Assembly (NCBI GenBank): GCA_019347575.1
Contig: JAHWKY010000021.1
Span: 16,690-80,689, forward strand
DNA from: Actinomycetota bacterium
GTDB taxonomy: Bacteria; Actinomycetota; Nitriliruptoria; Nitriliruptorales; Nitriliruptoraceae
Direction of reading: 5' to 3'
Length of the DNA: 64,000 bases
Part shown: one piece after another, positions 49,359 through 58,893 of the stretch
Numbering within the stretch: position 1 is the first letter of the stretch
Layout: each line of letters begins with the position of its first letter
Notes under the pieces: model-generated
Seen by the model: only the letters and a program-made list of their open reading frames with translations
The model's database searches: none
What the model was told of the DNA's origin: nothing
Program-made: the position numbers and the translations under genes

Positions 49359-50641
49359 CCGCCCGTCAGGACCGCAACCATCCGGTCAAGAGCTACACCG
49401 ACCCGCGCATCGAGATCTACGCACCGACCGACACCTCTCCCTACTACCGCGTCTACGGCTACGACGGCGCCGGCCGACGTGTCGTCGACACCACCGGGGG
49501 ACGCACGCTCCGAGCGGCGCAAGACAAGGCGTCCAGGATCGCCAAGAACCTGCGCCGCAACCGCCGTCAGCACAGCGCCGACCCCAGTCGAGTCCTGGCA
49601 CACGCCGAAGCCGCCTCCTGGCTCGAGCCCGCCAACCACCGGACCCGGGAGAACAAGCCCTGGTCGACACGCCACGCCGAGAACATGGACCGTGAGTGGC
49701 GACTGAGGATCAGTCCCCACATACCCACGCGCGCAAGCGTCGCCGAGCTGGACGACAAGCAGCTGTGGATCAGGATCCTCAACCAAGCCCAGGACAACGG
49801 ACTGTCGTCCTCAGCGCTACAGAAGACAGGCCAAACCTGCCGCAGCTTCATCTCGTGGCTGATGGACCGCGGGCTGCTCGACCGCAACCCGATGCGGGGC
49901 GTGCGCTACTCGGTCACGAAGGCCGACAACCAAGGCCTCGACCCCAAGACCGTCCATCCCGACCAGGTCCCGAACTGGGACATGGTCTACGACCTCGCCA
50001 CCTGGCTGGCGTGGCTCGCGTGGCCGAACCGACCAACCGCAGGAGGTAACCGTCGCCACGACATCGTCGGGCCCCAGGGCCGGGGCCTGCAACCCGTACT
50101 CGTCGCGACCACCGGCCTGCGCAACGGTGAGCTGTTCGCCCTGCGGACGAGCCGCATCGACATCACCGGCCTCGAGATCCGCATCGACGAACAACTCGTC
50201 GAGGAGGACTCCGGCAACCGCTCCATCACTCCGCCCAAGCACGGCAGCATCCGAACGGTGACCTTCGCCGGCTTCCTCGAGCACGACCTCAAGGAACTGA
50301 TCGACTACCGCCGCTGGATCTCAGGCGAGCCCGACCCCGTTGTGTTCCCCGCCCCGCAAGGAGCCTGGGAGTACCGCCGCAACTTCAACCACCGATTCCG
50401 CGCCGCCGCCAGCCGAGCGAACTGGCCGCGACACATCACCTGGTACTCGCTGCGCCACCTCTACGGAGCCACCATGTTGCGCACGCTCCCACTGGAAGTC
50501 GTGTCCAAGCTTATGGGGCACCACTCCCCCGACTTCACCGCCAAGCGCTACCTCTCACCCCCAGGTCGACTGGTTCGACGGCGCCCGCGCCGCATCCCGA
50601 GAACTCGATCCATTCGATCTCTGACCCCTGCTGAGGCCTAG
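49355..50641 (+). CDS. tyrosine recombinase/integrase, possible 3' frameshift
   Basis: A 428-residue phage-type integrase: N-terminal SAM-like core-binding domain (~80-180) and catalytic domain with R256 (TGLRNGEL), K295 (PPKHGSIRT), R367-H368 (WYSLRHLYG; the usual first His of HxxR is Tyr364), H389/H390 (LMGHHSPD) and nucleophile Y399 (TAKRYL). After the Tyr the frame runs into an Arg-rich tail. In the next frame the sequence continues QVDWFDGARAASRELDPFDL to a stop at 50624, a much more natural end, so a 1-nt indel in the C5 run at 50558-50562 is likely. The catalytic set is complete either way. It likely acts at the tRNA-Gly site at 48847. Confidence 0.88.
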   Translation: MTARQDRNHPVKSYTDPRIEIYAPTDTSPYYRVYGYDGAGRRVVDTTGGRTLRAAQDKASRIAKNLRRNRRQHSADPSRVLAHAEAASWLEPANHRTRENKPWSTRHAENMDREWRLRISPHIPTRASVAELDDKQLWIRILNQAQDNGLSSSALQKTGQTCRSFISWLMDRGLLDRNPMRGVRYSVTKADNQGLDPKTVHPDQVPNWDMVYDLATWLAWLAWPNRPTAGGNRRHDIVGPQGRGLQPVLVATTGLRNGELFALRTSRIDITGLEIRIDEQLVEEDSGNRSITPPKHGSIRTVTFAGFLEHDLKELIDYRRWISGEPDPVVFPAPQGAWEYRRNFNHRFRAAASRANWPRHITWYSLRHLYGATMLRTLPLEVVSKLMGHHSPDFTAKRYLSPPGRLVRRRPRRIPRTRSIRSLTPAEA

Positions 50642-50680
50642 CACGCCGATCTTCATGACCCGTTACCCATGCCGAGTGCG

Positions 50681-51121
50681 TCAAGCTCTGGCCTTGCGAC
50701 ACTCGGCACGGAGCAACGTCAGAGCCTCAACGGCTTGAGCGGCGTCCGCCACGAGTGCCGGCGGGTAAGCCGGTCGGAGGCCAGGCAGCGAGGAGTGCGC
50801 GTTCTCTTCCTCGTACTCCTCCTGGAAGCGGCGCAGCCCCTCAAGCGTGTCGGCGACGACCTCCATCGCCCGGTTTGCCTCGCTCCAGTCGCGGTCGAGC
50901 TGAGCGGCTCGCGCCATAGCGTCCATCGCATCCGAGAGGGTTGCGAGCGCGGTCGTGACTTCTGCTGCCGTCAAGCTGGTCGGTGAGACCTCAACATCGT
51001 CGGCGACGCCTAGACCGATGAGTGCGCATGCGTTCATGGCGAAATCTGCCGCCTCCTGGGTGGGGTTCGGTCCACATCCGGCCATCTGTACGAACACGAT
51101 GAGCACGAGCAAGCGTCGCAT
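50681..51121 (-). CDS. predicted lipoprotein, unknown function
   Basis: A 146-residue protein with a short signal peptide and lipobox (LIVFVQMAGCGPNP), then a mostly helical, acidic domain (LATLSDAMDAMARAAQLDRD, LEGLRRFQEEYEEENA). No family recognised. Convergent with the integrase gene. Confidence 0.72.
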   Translation of the reverse strand: MRRLLVLIVFVQMAGCGPNPTQEAADFAMNACALIGLGVADDVEVSPTSLTAAEVTTALATLSDAMDAMARAAQLDRDWSEANRAMEVVADTLEGLRRFQEEYEEENAHSSLPGLRPAYPPALVADAAQAVEALTLLRAECRKARA

Positions 51122-52543
51122 TAGGACTCGCCTATGGCAGCCAGGTTGCCCCCGGCAGCCTAGACGCCCCGCACGTCAGTCCTACGCGGGCCGGTTGTCG
51201 TCGTGTGCCGGTTCAACAGTTCTTAGCTAAGCCAAGGAAACGGACGAGTGACGCAACGCGGATGGGTAGACTCGGATGGGCGGTGGAGCAGCCGTGGGTG
51301 ATGAGAAGCACCGCGTCGTAGGAGCGCTCCGCCGCCTACAACACGCGATGGCTGACCCGACCGTTTGGCTGAATGTCCGCCGACCTTGCGGTTGAATCAG
51401 ACGGGCCCGCCCGAGACGTGTCGGAACGGACCAACATCCCACTCAGTGGGGAGTCGTCGACTCCACGCGCTCCTGCTCGCCGCCCCATCGGCGATTGCGG
51501 CCAGAGAGCGACGATGGCCAACCGCCACAGCGACACCTCCGGGGCCTCCCCCGCTGCAATCCAACCCAGGCGAGGGGAAGCCGACGATAAGGAACCCGAG
51601 TCGGAAAATTGGCGACACGGCTGCGTACAGGATCAGAGCGATGGTCCAACCACCTTCCTTCCGACGCATCGGAGCACGCGCGCACCGAGCTGATGGACGC
51701 GGACCCACAGCCGGCTAGAATCATTCCCCGATACTTCGAGCTCGCGCACCATCATCATCCCACCTCGAGAATCGATCTCACCTACCTCACGCCGGCCTTC
51801 AGCGGGACCGTGCGGTGGTGGAGCGCAAGCACCTCGGCGGCGATCAGTATCTCTGTTGGAGGTCAGGCTGATCGAGCTCCTCGGAGAGCGCATCGACGGC
51901 GTCGAGCGCCCCCGCGAAGGTTCAGTATTGCTGCGACGGCTGACGGCGAGCACGTGGGCGGCGCCGACGACGAGGGCACCGCACAATACGGCCCGCAGCA
52001 CGAACCGAGCGACTCGGCTGAGCGGCCACCGCATGGGGGGATCGAACCGACCACGCCGCGATGGGATAGCGAAAGCTCCAACGGCCCGTGACTGTCCGCC
52101 ACGGTCGACGGCGCGGAAGCTTGATTGCACGCCGGCGAAGGATGGGAAGGGCTGCTCGGAAGTCCGGCAGACCTACCGCGACGCGGAGCTGGTCGCGTGC
52201 GCTACTGCGCCGCCATGCCTTCTCGCGGGATAGCCCGCCGATGCGGTGGACGCGCCAAGGCCGGCGACGGCAGGGGCGACGGCGACGACGTAGGCGATGG
52301 GTACCGGGCTCGGTGCCAAAATGGGGCATCCGGGCGAGAGTCGCCATCGGCGAGGTCGCTGTATTCAGTACGGCATCGCCGAGCCACCAACCGACGATGC
52401 CGATCTGCATGATTGTCGATGTCGGGTCCGAGATACGCAGACCTGCAGCAGCGTCGGCGCAGCGGTCTTCGTCTCGCCGAAGCGCGAGCTCTTCGAGCCA
52501 CTGCGCAACGAGAACGTCGGGCGGAAGTGTTGGCGCCAGAGGT
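51122..52543. other. 1.4-kb region of remnants, no confident gene
   Basis: No frame is convincingly coding throughout. On the minus strand near 51850-52050 a membrane segment (FVLRAVLCGALVVGAAHVLA) runs out of frame into a natural-looking end (ALDAVDALSEELDQPDLQQ, stop near 51848), and near 52200-52450 another broken frame occurs (GIVGWWLGDAVLNTATSPMA, then PVPIAYVVAVAPAVAGLGAS in the next frame). They look like small decayed membrane-protein genes within the integrated element. Confidence 0.45.
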
Positions 52544-54005
52544 CTACGGCGCGCCGCTCGAACATTGAGCAAGCTCATGCTCCGCGGCTCGAAGTTTCGA
52601 CCTGGCAGTGGCCAGGTTCTGCTCCGCGGCTCGGATGGCGATCGGGGCTTCCCTGAGCTCCTTCGCAATCCGCTTCTGCTCAGGGTAGAAAGCCTTGTAG
52701 CACTCCTCGCCACCCCTGTTGGGCCCATTCAGGCCACAGGCCGTCCTTTTGATCATCACCTCTACTTCGTCCTCCTTGGCTCGGGCAAGCCGCGCTCGGG
52801 CCGCGGCAAGCGTCGCCTCCGCAGACGCGACCGACTTCCTGGCGTCGGCCACGCGTTCTTGATCGCACGGGGCGCGGGAGAACGTCAGGTCGACGGCGCG
52901 ATTGCGCGCGCGCGCCGCCGGCGTGGCGTTGTCGCCCGTGATCCGCGCCATGGGGTCGTCGAGCGCTCTGAAGGTGAACCCAGCGCCGGCGAGCTGGCGG
53001 GCGAACCGCACGACCGATCGCGCGCGCTCGAGTCGCAGGGCGCCGGTCGGTGCTGCCCTCCTCGCTGACGCAGTCCGTGACGCCTACGGCGAAGCCGTTC
53101 TCGGCCCTCGAAACCTCGAAGGGGCGTTGCAAGATGAACTTGCGCAGGAACCGCTCATGCGCGGGCTTAAGCGTGGCGTCGCCGGGGCTGAAGCCGGTGA
53201 GGCGGAAACGGTTGCCACTGCCCTCGATGTCGCCGTCGTTCTTCCGCGCCTGCTCGCGCTCATCGGGTCGATAGTTGCACCGCGGTGGTGTGGGCTTCGG
53301 TGGCGGCTTCGGCTTCGGACCGCCCCTCAGTTTGGCATCGAGCGCGGTGAGCGTTCGCCTCCCGGCCTCGTGGCCGCTCGGGTACGGGACGCTGTGGGCC
53401 TCCTGAAACTGCCGCACCGCGGCTTGCGTCGCAGGCCCGTAGTTGCCGTCCATCGACCCGTCCGAGTGGCGTGAGCGTCCTGGCATGTATCCGACTTCGC
53501 CCAACGCGTCTTGCATCACCGCCACACCATCGCTCTGCTCGCCGCGCGTGAGCGGTGGGCTATTAGTGGCCGCTGAGGTGACCCTGTTGTTGCCACTGAG
53601 CTTCGGCGAACGAAGGGGCGCCGGCGCCGGCGTTCGTTGCACGGGCGCAGGGACGAGCGCAGGAACCAGGGGCATGCGTTGCAAGTCGTCGTCTTGCATC
53701 GCCGACTGGCCGCAGCCGCCGCAGCCTCCGCCACACGTGCAGCGGCCAGAGCTCATTCGCTGCACGACGAGACCCGCCACCGCGCGGTTTCCGGCGGATC
53801 GCTGGAGCGCGAACAGCGGATGTTCGGTCGGGGCGGCGCGCAGGCGGGCAGACGTCGTCGTGCTGGCGGACCCTGGCGCCTTCAAAGGACCGTCGGGTGA
53901 CCGTGGCGTCTGCGCCCGCAAGTATGCCTGGCGAGAGCGGGCCAGCGTCGCGGGGGCCACGTCGTCTCTATCGTCGCTGCTGCCGCCTTGTGGACCTAAC
54001 CGCAT
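52544..54005 (-). pseudogene. eCIS-cargo-like surface protein with PG-binding and OmpA domains, frameshifted
   Basis: Two frames form one protein of ~485 residues. N-terminus: FALQRSAGNRAVAGLVVQRM, the LQR-x-GN-x-AV motif common at the N-termini of extracellular contractile injection system (DUF4157-type) proteins, then a Cys/Gly cluster (CTCGGGCGGCGQ). Next, a peptidoglycan-binding PG_binding_1 repeat (GVAVMQDALGEVGYMPG, YGPATQAAVRQFQEAH) and a Pro-rich linker. An OmpA-like domain starts (LTGFSPGDATLKPAHERFL, VGVTDCVSEEGSTD) and continues in the other frame (LRLERARSVVRFARQLAGAG), with a C-terminal helical Cys-containing tail. The shift is near 53043, consistent with one extra C. The DUF4157 protease domain is absent and no eCIS structural gene is in the window. 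Confidence 0.7.
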
Positions 54006-54072
54006 CCCAGCCAGATGATCGACCTATACCTATACGGATCTAAGCACTGGTTCGGTCGTCGAGCAACGAAGA

Positions 54073-54086
54073 CTGCCCGATCGGGC
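54073..54086. promoter_or_regulatory. perfect 14-bp palindrome upstream of the eCIS-like gene
   Basis: TGCCCGATCGGGCA, between the lipoprotein gene's stop (54145) and the start of the eCIS-like gene (54005). It could be an operator of the latter or a short terminator stem of the former. TATAGGT repeats nearer the start (minus strand, 54026-54037) are -10 candidates. Confidence 0.4.
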
Positions 54087-54144
54087 ATAACCGGACACTC
54101 ACCCCACGCGACTCAGACGCCGTGCTCCGTAGTTACGCGGCCGA

Positions 54145-54594
54145 TCAATCTCGCCCCCGTCGTTCCCGGGTGCCGCTCAACCCGGACGGTCCGTACGCGC
54201 ACAGCACCCGTAGATCCGTGCCATCGGAGCCGACCCACAGCACCCAACGTTCGGCGCGCACCTGCTCATCGGCGGTGACCTCGTAGTCGCCCTCCAAACG
54301 CCAAACCGCCGCCCCCTCGACTTCGACGGTGTCCCCGGTCACCTCCACGGGCATCGGTCGCCCATCCGGGTAGATGCGGAACAGTTCGCCGAGCGCGACC
54401 AGGCTCGCCTCCTCGAACGTTCCCAGCGGACCGTCCGCCTCCGTGGCAGCAGCTGTGAGGGCAGGACACTCAGCAGGATCCGCCGTCGTCCCGGACCCGC
54501 AGGCCGCCAGAGCGACTACGGCCAACGCCGCCGCGCCACCAACCACCGCCCGGTCAAGGAACATGCGGGCAACAGCATGTGAACGTCTCGGCAC
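54145..54594 (-). CDS. predicted lipoprotein, unknown function
   Basis: A 149-residue protein: signal peptide with lipobox LAAC (VVALAACGSGTTADP), then a beta-rich domain (VEVTGDTVEVEGAAVWRLEG, VLWVGSDGTDLRVLCAYGPS). GTG 54594 follows GGAGG; ATG 54564 is an alternative. Short, C-terminally basic; no family recognised. Confidence 0.72.
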   Translation of the reverse strand: MPRRSHAVARMFLDRAVVGGAAALAVVALAACGSGTTADPAECPALTAAATEADGPLGTFEEASLVALGELFRIYPDGRPMPVEVTGDTVEVEGAAVWRLEGDYEVTADEQVRAERWVLWVGSDGTDLRVLCAYGPSGLSGTRERRGRD

Positions 54595-54631
54595 ATCTCC
54601 TCCGCTCGGGTGCTGAACGCCGCAGGGAACC

Positions 54632-54850
54632 GGATTCACGCTCGCGCCAATCCGCGAGATCCTCAACGTACGCGACAGCGGCCAGCCCCCCTGCGAGCAC
54701 GTCGCGTCGCTCGTCGAGCACCGGCTAACCGAGATCGAGCGGCGGATGCTTGAGCTGCGCAAGCTCCGTTCTCAGCTCCAGGGCATCGCAAAGCGCGCCC
54801 GAACGTTCGACCTCGAAGACTGCGAGGGCTACTGCGGACTCATCGCCTGA
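54632..54850 (+). pseudogene. MerR-family regulator, C-terminal fragment
   Basis: An open frame of 72 codons without a start: GFTLAPIREILNVRDSGQPP, CEHVASLVEHRLTEIERRML, then a leucine-rich dimerisation helix (ELRKLRSQLQGI) and DLEDCEGYCGLIA. This is the region after the first helix-turn-helix of MerR-type metal sensors, with three Cys in metal-site positions. The DNA-binding N-terminus is missing, replaced by the upstream part of the divergent lipoprotein gene, so the regulator is dead. Confidence 0.75.
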
Positions 54851-55010
54851 ACCAGCGTTCGGCCTACGCCGGACCAGCCGAGCGCACCTGTTATCGATCG
54901 CTTCGATCAGAACCTCGATCCGAGCGGAACCACTGCGAAGCTGACTGGCACTCGCCGAGTTAGGACTTCACCGGCAGACGTGTCCTATTCGACCTGCGTG
55001 AATGGCTGCT

Positions 55011-55718
55011 TCAACGCCGCCCTGTCTCGACCGGGAGTCCTGCGGTCGCCCACTCCGGGTAGCCGTCCTCGAGGCGCTTGGCGGCTCGTCCCCGTTGTGT
55101 CAGGGACCGGACGGCCTGGTCCGCGTAGACGCAGTACGGGCCGCGACAGTAGGCGACGATCTCGGTGTCGGTGGGCAGCTGGTCGAGTCGTCGGGCGAGT
55201 TGGTCGACGGGGACGGAGATCGCGCCGGCGACATGCCCGGCCTCGTATTCGGATTCGGGGCGGACGTCGATCAACGTGACATCCCGACGGCGGAGGCGCT
55301 CGGCGAGCTCCTCGCGGGTGATCATCTCGAGACCGTCGCGCTCGCCGAGGTAGGCGTCGGCGAGTTGTTGAATGCCGTCGACGTAGTCGCTGGCGACGCC
55401 CCGCATGGCTCGCCACATGTCGGCGACCCTCAGGCTGGCCAAGCGGTAGTGCACGCGAGTGCCCTCTGGACGCGTCGCCACGAGACCTGCGCGCGCGAGG
55501 GTGCGCAGGTGGTGGGAGGTGTTCGCGACGGACTGGTCGATCGCGGCCGCGACCTGTTCGACGGTTCGCTCACCTTGTGCGAGCAGCTCGATGATCTCGG
55601 CTCGCCGTCCGCTGGCGAGCGCCTTGGCGACCGACGCCAGGCCGGCGAACAGCGCATCCTTCGCCGCACGCGTCCCGACATCGTTGGACGTACCGATCCG
55701 CTGGCGTCTGTCATCCAT
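55011..55718 (-). CDS. ArsR-type repressor fused to a rhodanese domain
   Basis: A 235-residue fusion. Residues ~20-105 are an ArsR winged helix (VAKALASGRRAEIIELLAQG, QSVANTSHHLRTLARAGLVA); residues ~130-230 are a rhodanese domain with active-site loop C191-RGPYC196 (IVAYCRGPYCVYAD), giving two cysteines five apart. Such fusions sense sulfane sulfur/persulfide through the rhodanese Cys and control sulfide-detoxification genes. ATG 55718 is 8-9 nt from GGAGG; the 8-nt overlap with the MFS gene couples them. A TCAAA-N6-TTTGA ArsR site lies at 58390-58405. Confidence 0.92.
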   Translation of the reverse strand: MDDRRQRIGTSNDVGTRAAKDALFAGLASVAKALASGRRAEIIELLAQGERTVEQVAAAIDQSVANTSHHLRTLARAGLVATRPEGTRVHYRLASLRVADMWRAMRGVASDYVDGIQQLADAYLGERDGLEMITREELAERLRRRDVTLIDVRPESEYEAGHVAGAISVPVDQLARRLDQLPTDTEIVAYCRGPYCVYADQAVRSLTQRGRAAKRLEDGYPEWATAGLPVETGRR

Positions 55719-57024
55719 GGGCATCTCCTCCAACCTGCCTGGCGGGGGCGGTCTCGCTCATGGTGCGCCAGGCGACGGTTCCAGAGAGAAGTGTCAACGC
55801 GGCCGCTGCCTGCACGGCCGCGGCCAGCGAGACCAGGCTGGCGACGACGCCGGCAAGGACCGCCCCGACGGCGTAGCCGATGTCGCGCCAGGACCGGTAC
55901 ACGCCGACCGAGGTCGCGCGCCACGACGGGTGGGCGGCGTCCCCGACGGCGGCCAGTAGGGCCGGGTAGGCCATGGCCGTGCCGACGCCGAGCAGGACGG
56001 TGCCCGCGACTCCCGATGCGAAGGGACGCGCAAGGCCGAACCCGATCACCGCCAGACCGACGGACTGGGTGAGCATCCCGGCGACGACGAGCGGGCGGCG
56101 GCCGATCCGGTCGGCTAGTGGCCCGGTGAGAATCTGCCCGAGTCCCCAGATGATGGGGTAGATCGCCTTGAGCAGCCCGATGTCCGCCAGGCCGAGCCCA
56201 GCCGCGGCGAACAGCACCGGCAGGACGCCCCAGGACAGTCCGTCGTTGAGGTTGTTGACGAGCCCGGCCTGGGATGCGCCGAACAGGGTGCGGTTCCGCC
56301 ACGACGTCTGCGCGATTACCCAGCCGGCGGAGCGGTGCTCCGGCTCGTGACCCTCGGCGTCGTGGTGTAGCCGTGCCTCGAGGCGCGCGTGGTCGCTGGT
56401 GTCGCGCACGAGCAGCACGGACAGCGCCAACCCGATCACGGCGTAGGCGATCCCGATGAGGAACGGCTCCGGGCGCAGCCCGGCGCTGGAGGCGATGTAG
56501 CCGGTCAGCAGCGCCGTGACGCCGACCGCGGTGTAGCCGGCGGCTTCGTTGAGGCCCATCGCCAGGCCCCGCTGGCGTGGGCCGGCGAGGTCGATCTTCA
56601 TGTTCACGGCCATCGACCAGGCCAGGCCCTGGTTCAGTCCGAGGAGGACGTTGGCGGCCACGATCATCCACCAGGCCGGCGCGTAGGCGAGCAGGAAGGG
56701 CACTGGCAGGCCGACGATCCAGCCGGCGATCAGCACGGCCTTGCGGGTGGTGCGGTCGGCGGCCACGCCGGCGAGGTAGTTGGCGGCCGCCTTGGTGATC
56801 CCGAACGCGGCGATGAACGAGAACAGCACCACGTTCGGTTCCAGGCCGAACTCCTCCGCGCCGACGACGGGCAAAACCGTGCGTTCGAGACCGACCATCC
56901 CGCCGACGAAGACGTTGACGGTGACCAGTAGCGCGAACTGCCGCCAGTTGGCGCGCAGCCCCAGCGCGGGACCGGCGTCAGACGGCTCGCCGGTCCGTGG
57001 CTCGGTCGCCGTGGTCGAGCTCAC
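55711..57024 (-). CDS. MFS transporter
   Basis: A 437-residue major-facilitator protein with about twelve hydrophobic segments, MFS loop-2/3 motif (LAGVAADRTTRKAVLIAGWI), a central charged loop (~205-240) and the repeated motif in the second half (LTGPLADRIGRRPLVVAGML). GTG 57024 follows GGAGAGG and overlaps the upstream stop (GTGA). Between a sulfur-sensing repressor and a persulfide-dioxygenase-like gene, it may carry a sulfur compound; the substrate is not known. Confidence 0.9.
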   Translation of the reverse strand: MSSTTATEPRTGEPSDAGPALGLRANWRQFALLVTVNVFVGGMVGLERTVLPVVGAEEFGLEPNVVLFSFIAAFGITKAAANYLAGVAADRTTRKAVLIAGWIVGLPVPFLLAYAPAWWMIVAANVLLGLNQGLAWSMAVNMKIDLAGPRQRGLAMGLNEAAGYTAVGVTALLTGYIASSAGLRPEPFLIGIAYAVIGLALSVLLVRDTSDHARLEARLHHDAEGHEPEHRSAGWVIAQTSWRNRTLFGASQAGLVNNLNDGLSWGVLPVLFAAAGLGLADIGLLKAIYPIIWGLGQILTGPLADRIGRRPLVVAGMLTQSVGLAVIGFGLARPFASGVAGTVLLGVGTAMAYPALLAAVGDAAHPSWRATSVGVYRSWRDIGYAVGAVLAGVVASLVSLAAAVQAAAALTLLSGTVAWRTMSETAPARQVGGDAHG

Positions 57025-58376
57025 GCGCCTCTCCGGATGGCCTGCCGCCACTCGTCGGGGCCGCCGGAGAACACCGCGACGTCATCCCGCCCAGCTCGCT
57101 CCAGGAGGCTGGCTGCGGTCATCGATCGCTGTCCGTGCATGCAGTGGGTGACCAGTGGTCCGTCCGGCAGGTCACCCGCCGCCGAAGCGATGTTCCCGAG
57201 CTCGACGTGGGTCGCGTCGGCGATGTGGCCGGCTTCCCACTCGGATCGCTGCCGGACGTCGAGGACGGTCGCGTCCGTCCGCGGGGTGTCGGTGAGTGGG
57301 GTCGCGACCGTGTCGTGGCCCGCCGCGCGCCATCCGGGGATGCCTCCGGCGAGGTGGCCGACCAGGTGCTCGTAGCCGATCTTGAGGCACTGGCGCACGA
57401 GGTCGTCGGTGTCCTGATCGTCGTCCACCACGAACAGCAGCGGGGTGTCGGGGTCGTCGATCAGCCATCCGAGCCACGTCGCGAAGCTGTCACGCAGTTC
57501 GATGGACAGCGAGCCCGCCACGTGCGCGTCTGCGTAGCGGTCGACCGGTCGGACGTCGATGAGCTGCGCCCCGTCGGTGATCCTCTCGGCGACTACAGAG
57601 GGCGCGAGTGGGTCGAGCCTGGGCGTGTCGGTCCCGTACAGCCGTGGGCCGCGACGGTTGACATCCCGCAGACGGAGGAAGTACGGGGGGAAGCTGCTGA
57701 GCCCACCAAGCAGCTCATCGACGAACCCGTCCTCGTCACCGACCTGCAGGAGCCGGTTCGACCGTCGCTGTTCACCGATCGTGGTCGATGGCTGATCCCC
57801 GGACCCGGCGGAGCAGAACGAGCCACCACCGTGGGTGGGATACACGGGGACCTCATCGGGGAGTTGCAGCATCGTCCCGGTGATGGACCGCCACGCCGCC
57901 CGCGCCAGCGGCTCGGTGCGCTCGGGCGAGATCAGGTCGGGGCGTGCCACGCCGTCGACGATCAACGTGCCGCCGGAGAACAGCGCCTGCGGCCGACGGT
58001 CGTCGAGAAGCACGTAGGAGACGTGTTCCGGGGTGTGGCCCGGCGTCGACAGCACCTGCAGCGTGAGTCCGCCGAGATCACGCTCCTCGCTGTCGGCGAC
58101 CGGTTCATGCGGTGGTTCCAAGGCGGCGTCGGCGGGCGCGAGCCGGGTCACGCCCGGCACGGCGGCGACGAGCTCCCCCGCACCGGACACGAAGTCGGCG
58201 TGCAGGTGGGTCTCGACGACCCAGCGGATCCGGAGGCCGAGCTTCTCGGCGAGCTCCAGCGGCTCGCCGGGGTCACGCGAGGGGTCGACGGCCAGGGCGG
58301 AGCCGTCGCCGAGGTCGACCAGCCAGGCGCTGTTGCCCAGGCCGGTGTCGGCGATCCGGTGCACGGAGAGTGTCAC
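57021..58376 (-). CDS. metallo-beta-lactamase fold with two rhodanese domains (persulfide dioxygenase-like)
   Basis: A 451-residue protein. N-terminal MBL domain of ETHE1/persulfide-dioxygenase type: H57-L-H59-A-D61 (THLHADFVSG), STPGHTPEHVSYVLLDD, YPTHGGGSFCS. Two rhodanese domains follow: the first (~265-355) has no active Cys (LLFVVDDDQDTD in its place), the second (~360-450) keeps CMHGQRS with the catalytic Cys. Known relatives oxidise glutathione or other low-molecular-weight persulfides and transfer sulfur. First gene of a three-gene operon with the MFS carrier and ArsR-rhodanese. Confidence 0.9.
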   Translation of the reverse strand: MTLSVHRIADTGLGNSAWLVDLGDGSALAVDPSRDPGEPLELAEKLGLRIRWVVETHLHADFVSGAGELVAAVPGVTRLAPADAALEPPHEPVADSEERDLGGLTLQVLSTPGHTPEHVSYVLLDDRRPQALFSGGTLIVDGVARPDLISPERTEPLARAAWRSITGTMLQLPDEVPVYPTHGGGSFCSAGSGDQPSTTIGEQRRSNRLLQVGDEDGFVDELLGGLSSFPPYFLRLRDVNRRGPRLYGTDTPRLDPLAPSVVAERITDGAQLIDVRPVDRYADAHVAGSLSIELRDSFATWLGWLIDDPDTPLLFVVDDDQDTDDLVRQCLKIGYEHLVGHLAGGIPGWRAAGHDTVATPLTDTPRTDATVLDVRQRSEWEAGHIADATHVELGNIASAAGDLPDGPLVTHCMHGQRSMTAASLLERAGRDDVAVFSGGPDEWRQAIRRGA

Positions 58377-58389
58377 GTCCAGCCCTTCT

Positions 58390-58405
58390 TCAAACGTTCA
58401 TTTGA
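58390..58405. promoter_or_regulatory. ArsR-type operator TCAAA-N6-TTTGA
   Basis: A perfect 5-bp dyad 14 bp upstream of the MBL-rhodanese start, matching the classical ArsR half-sites (ATCAA-N6-TTGAT family). A second half-site (ATTTGAA) is at 58445-58451. The likely ligand is the ArsR-rhodanese protein of the same operon. Confidence 0.7.
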
Positions 58406-58611
58406 CATCAACTTACGAACCGTTACGGTCGAGGTCAAGCCAACATTTGAACAGCGGCACCCGGCCGCAGCAGCAACGTCGAGGAAAGCGACGTGGAGCA
58501 GCCACAACGGGACGAGCGTTGGGGTCAGCGACCCCGGGGCGGTCACCGCCTCACCATCGTGGCGTTGCTGCCCGGCAAGGCTCGTTGGGCACCGATTACG
58601 GAAGGGAACCC

Positions 58612-58845
58612 ATGCCAGACGCGATGATGCCAGGGCCCATGATGATGGTCGTCATGTTCGTTCTCATGGCGCTCGTACTGGCGGCGCTGATCGCCGGCGT
58701 CGTGTGGCTCGTCAGAACTGTCAGCGACAGTCGGCGCCCAGGTACGTCGAGCGCACTCGAAGCTCTCGAGCTGCGTTACGCGCGGGGAGAGATCGACCGC
58801 GACGAGTACCACCAGCGCCGCGACGACCTTGAGCGACGTAGCTGA
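58612..58845 (+). CDS. small membrane protein with SHOCT domain
   Basis: A 77-residue protein: Met-rich N-terminus, one hydrophobic segment ([20 protein letters not shown]) and a C-terminal SHOCT motif ([20 protein letters not shown]) that mediates oligomerisation. ATG 58612 follows GAAGGGA. SHOCT proteins often accompany metal or redox stress genes; the role is unknown. Confidence 0.82.
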   Translation: MPDAMMPGPMMMVVMFVLMALVLAALIAGVVWLVRTVSDSRRPGTSSALEALELRYARGEIDRDEYHQRRDDLERRS

Positions 58846-58893
58846 GACTAGGGACCGAATCCCCGGGACGACCGCCAACCACAGGAGCCATGC

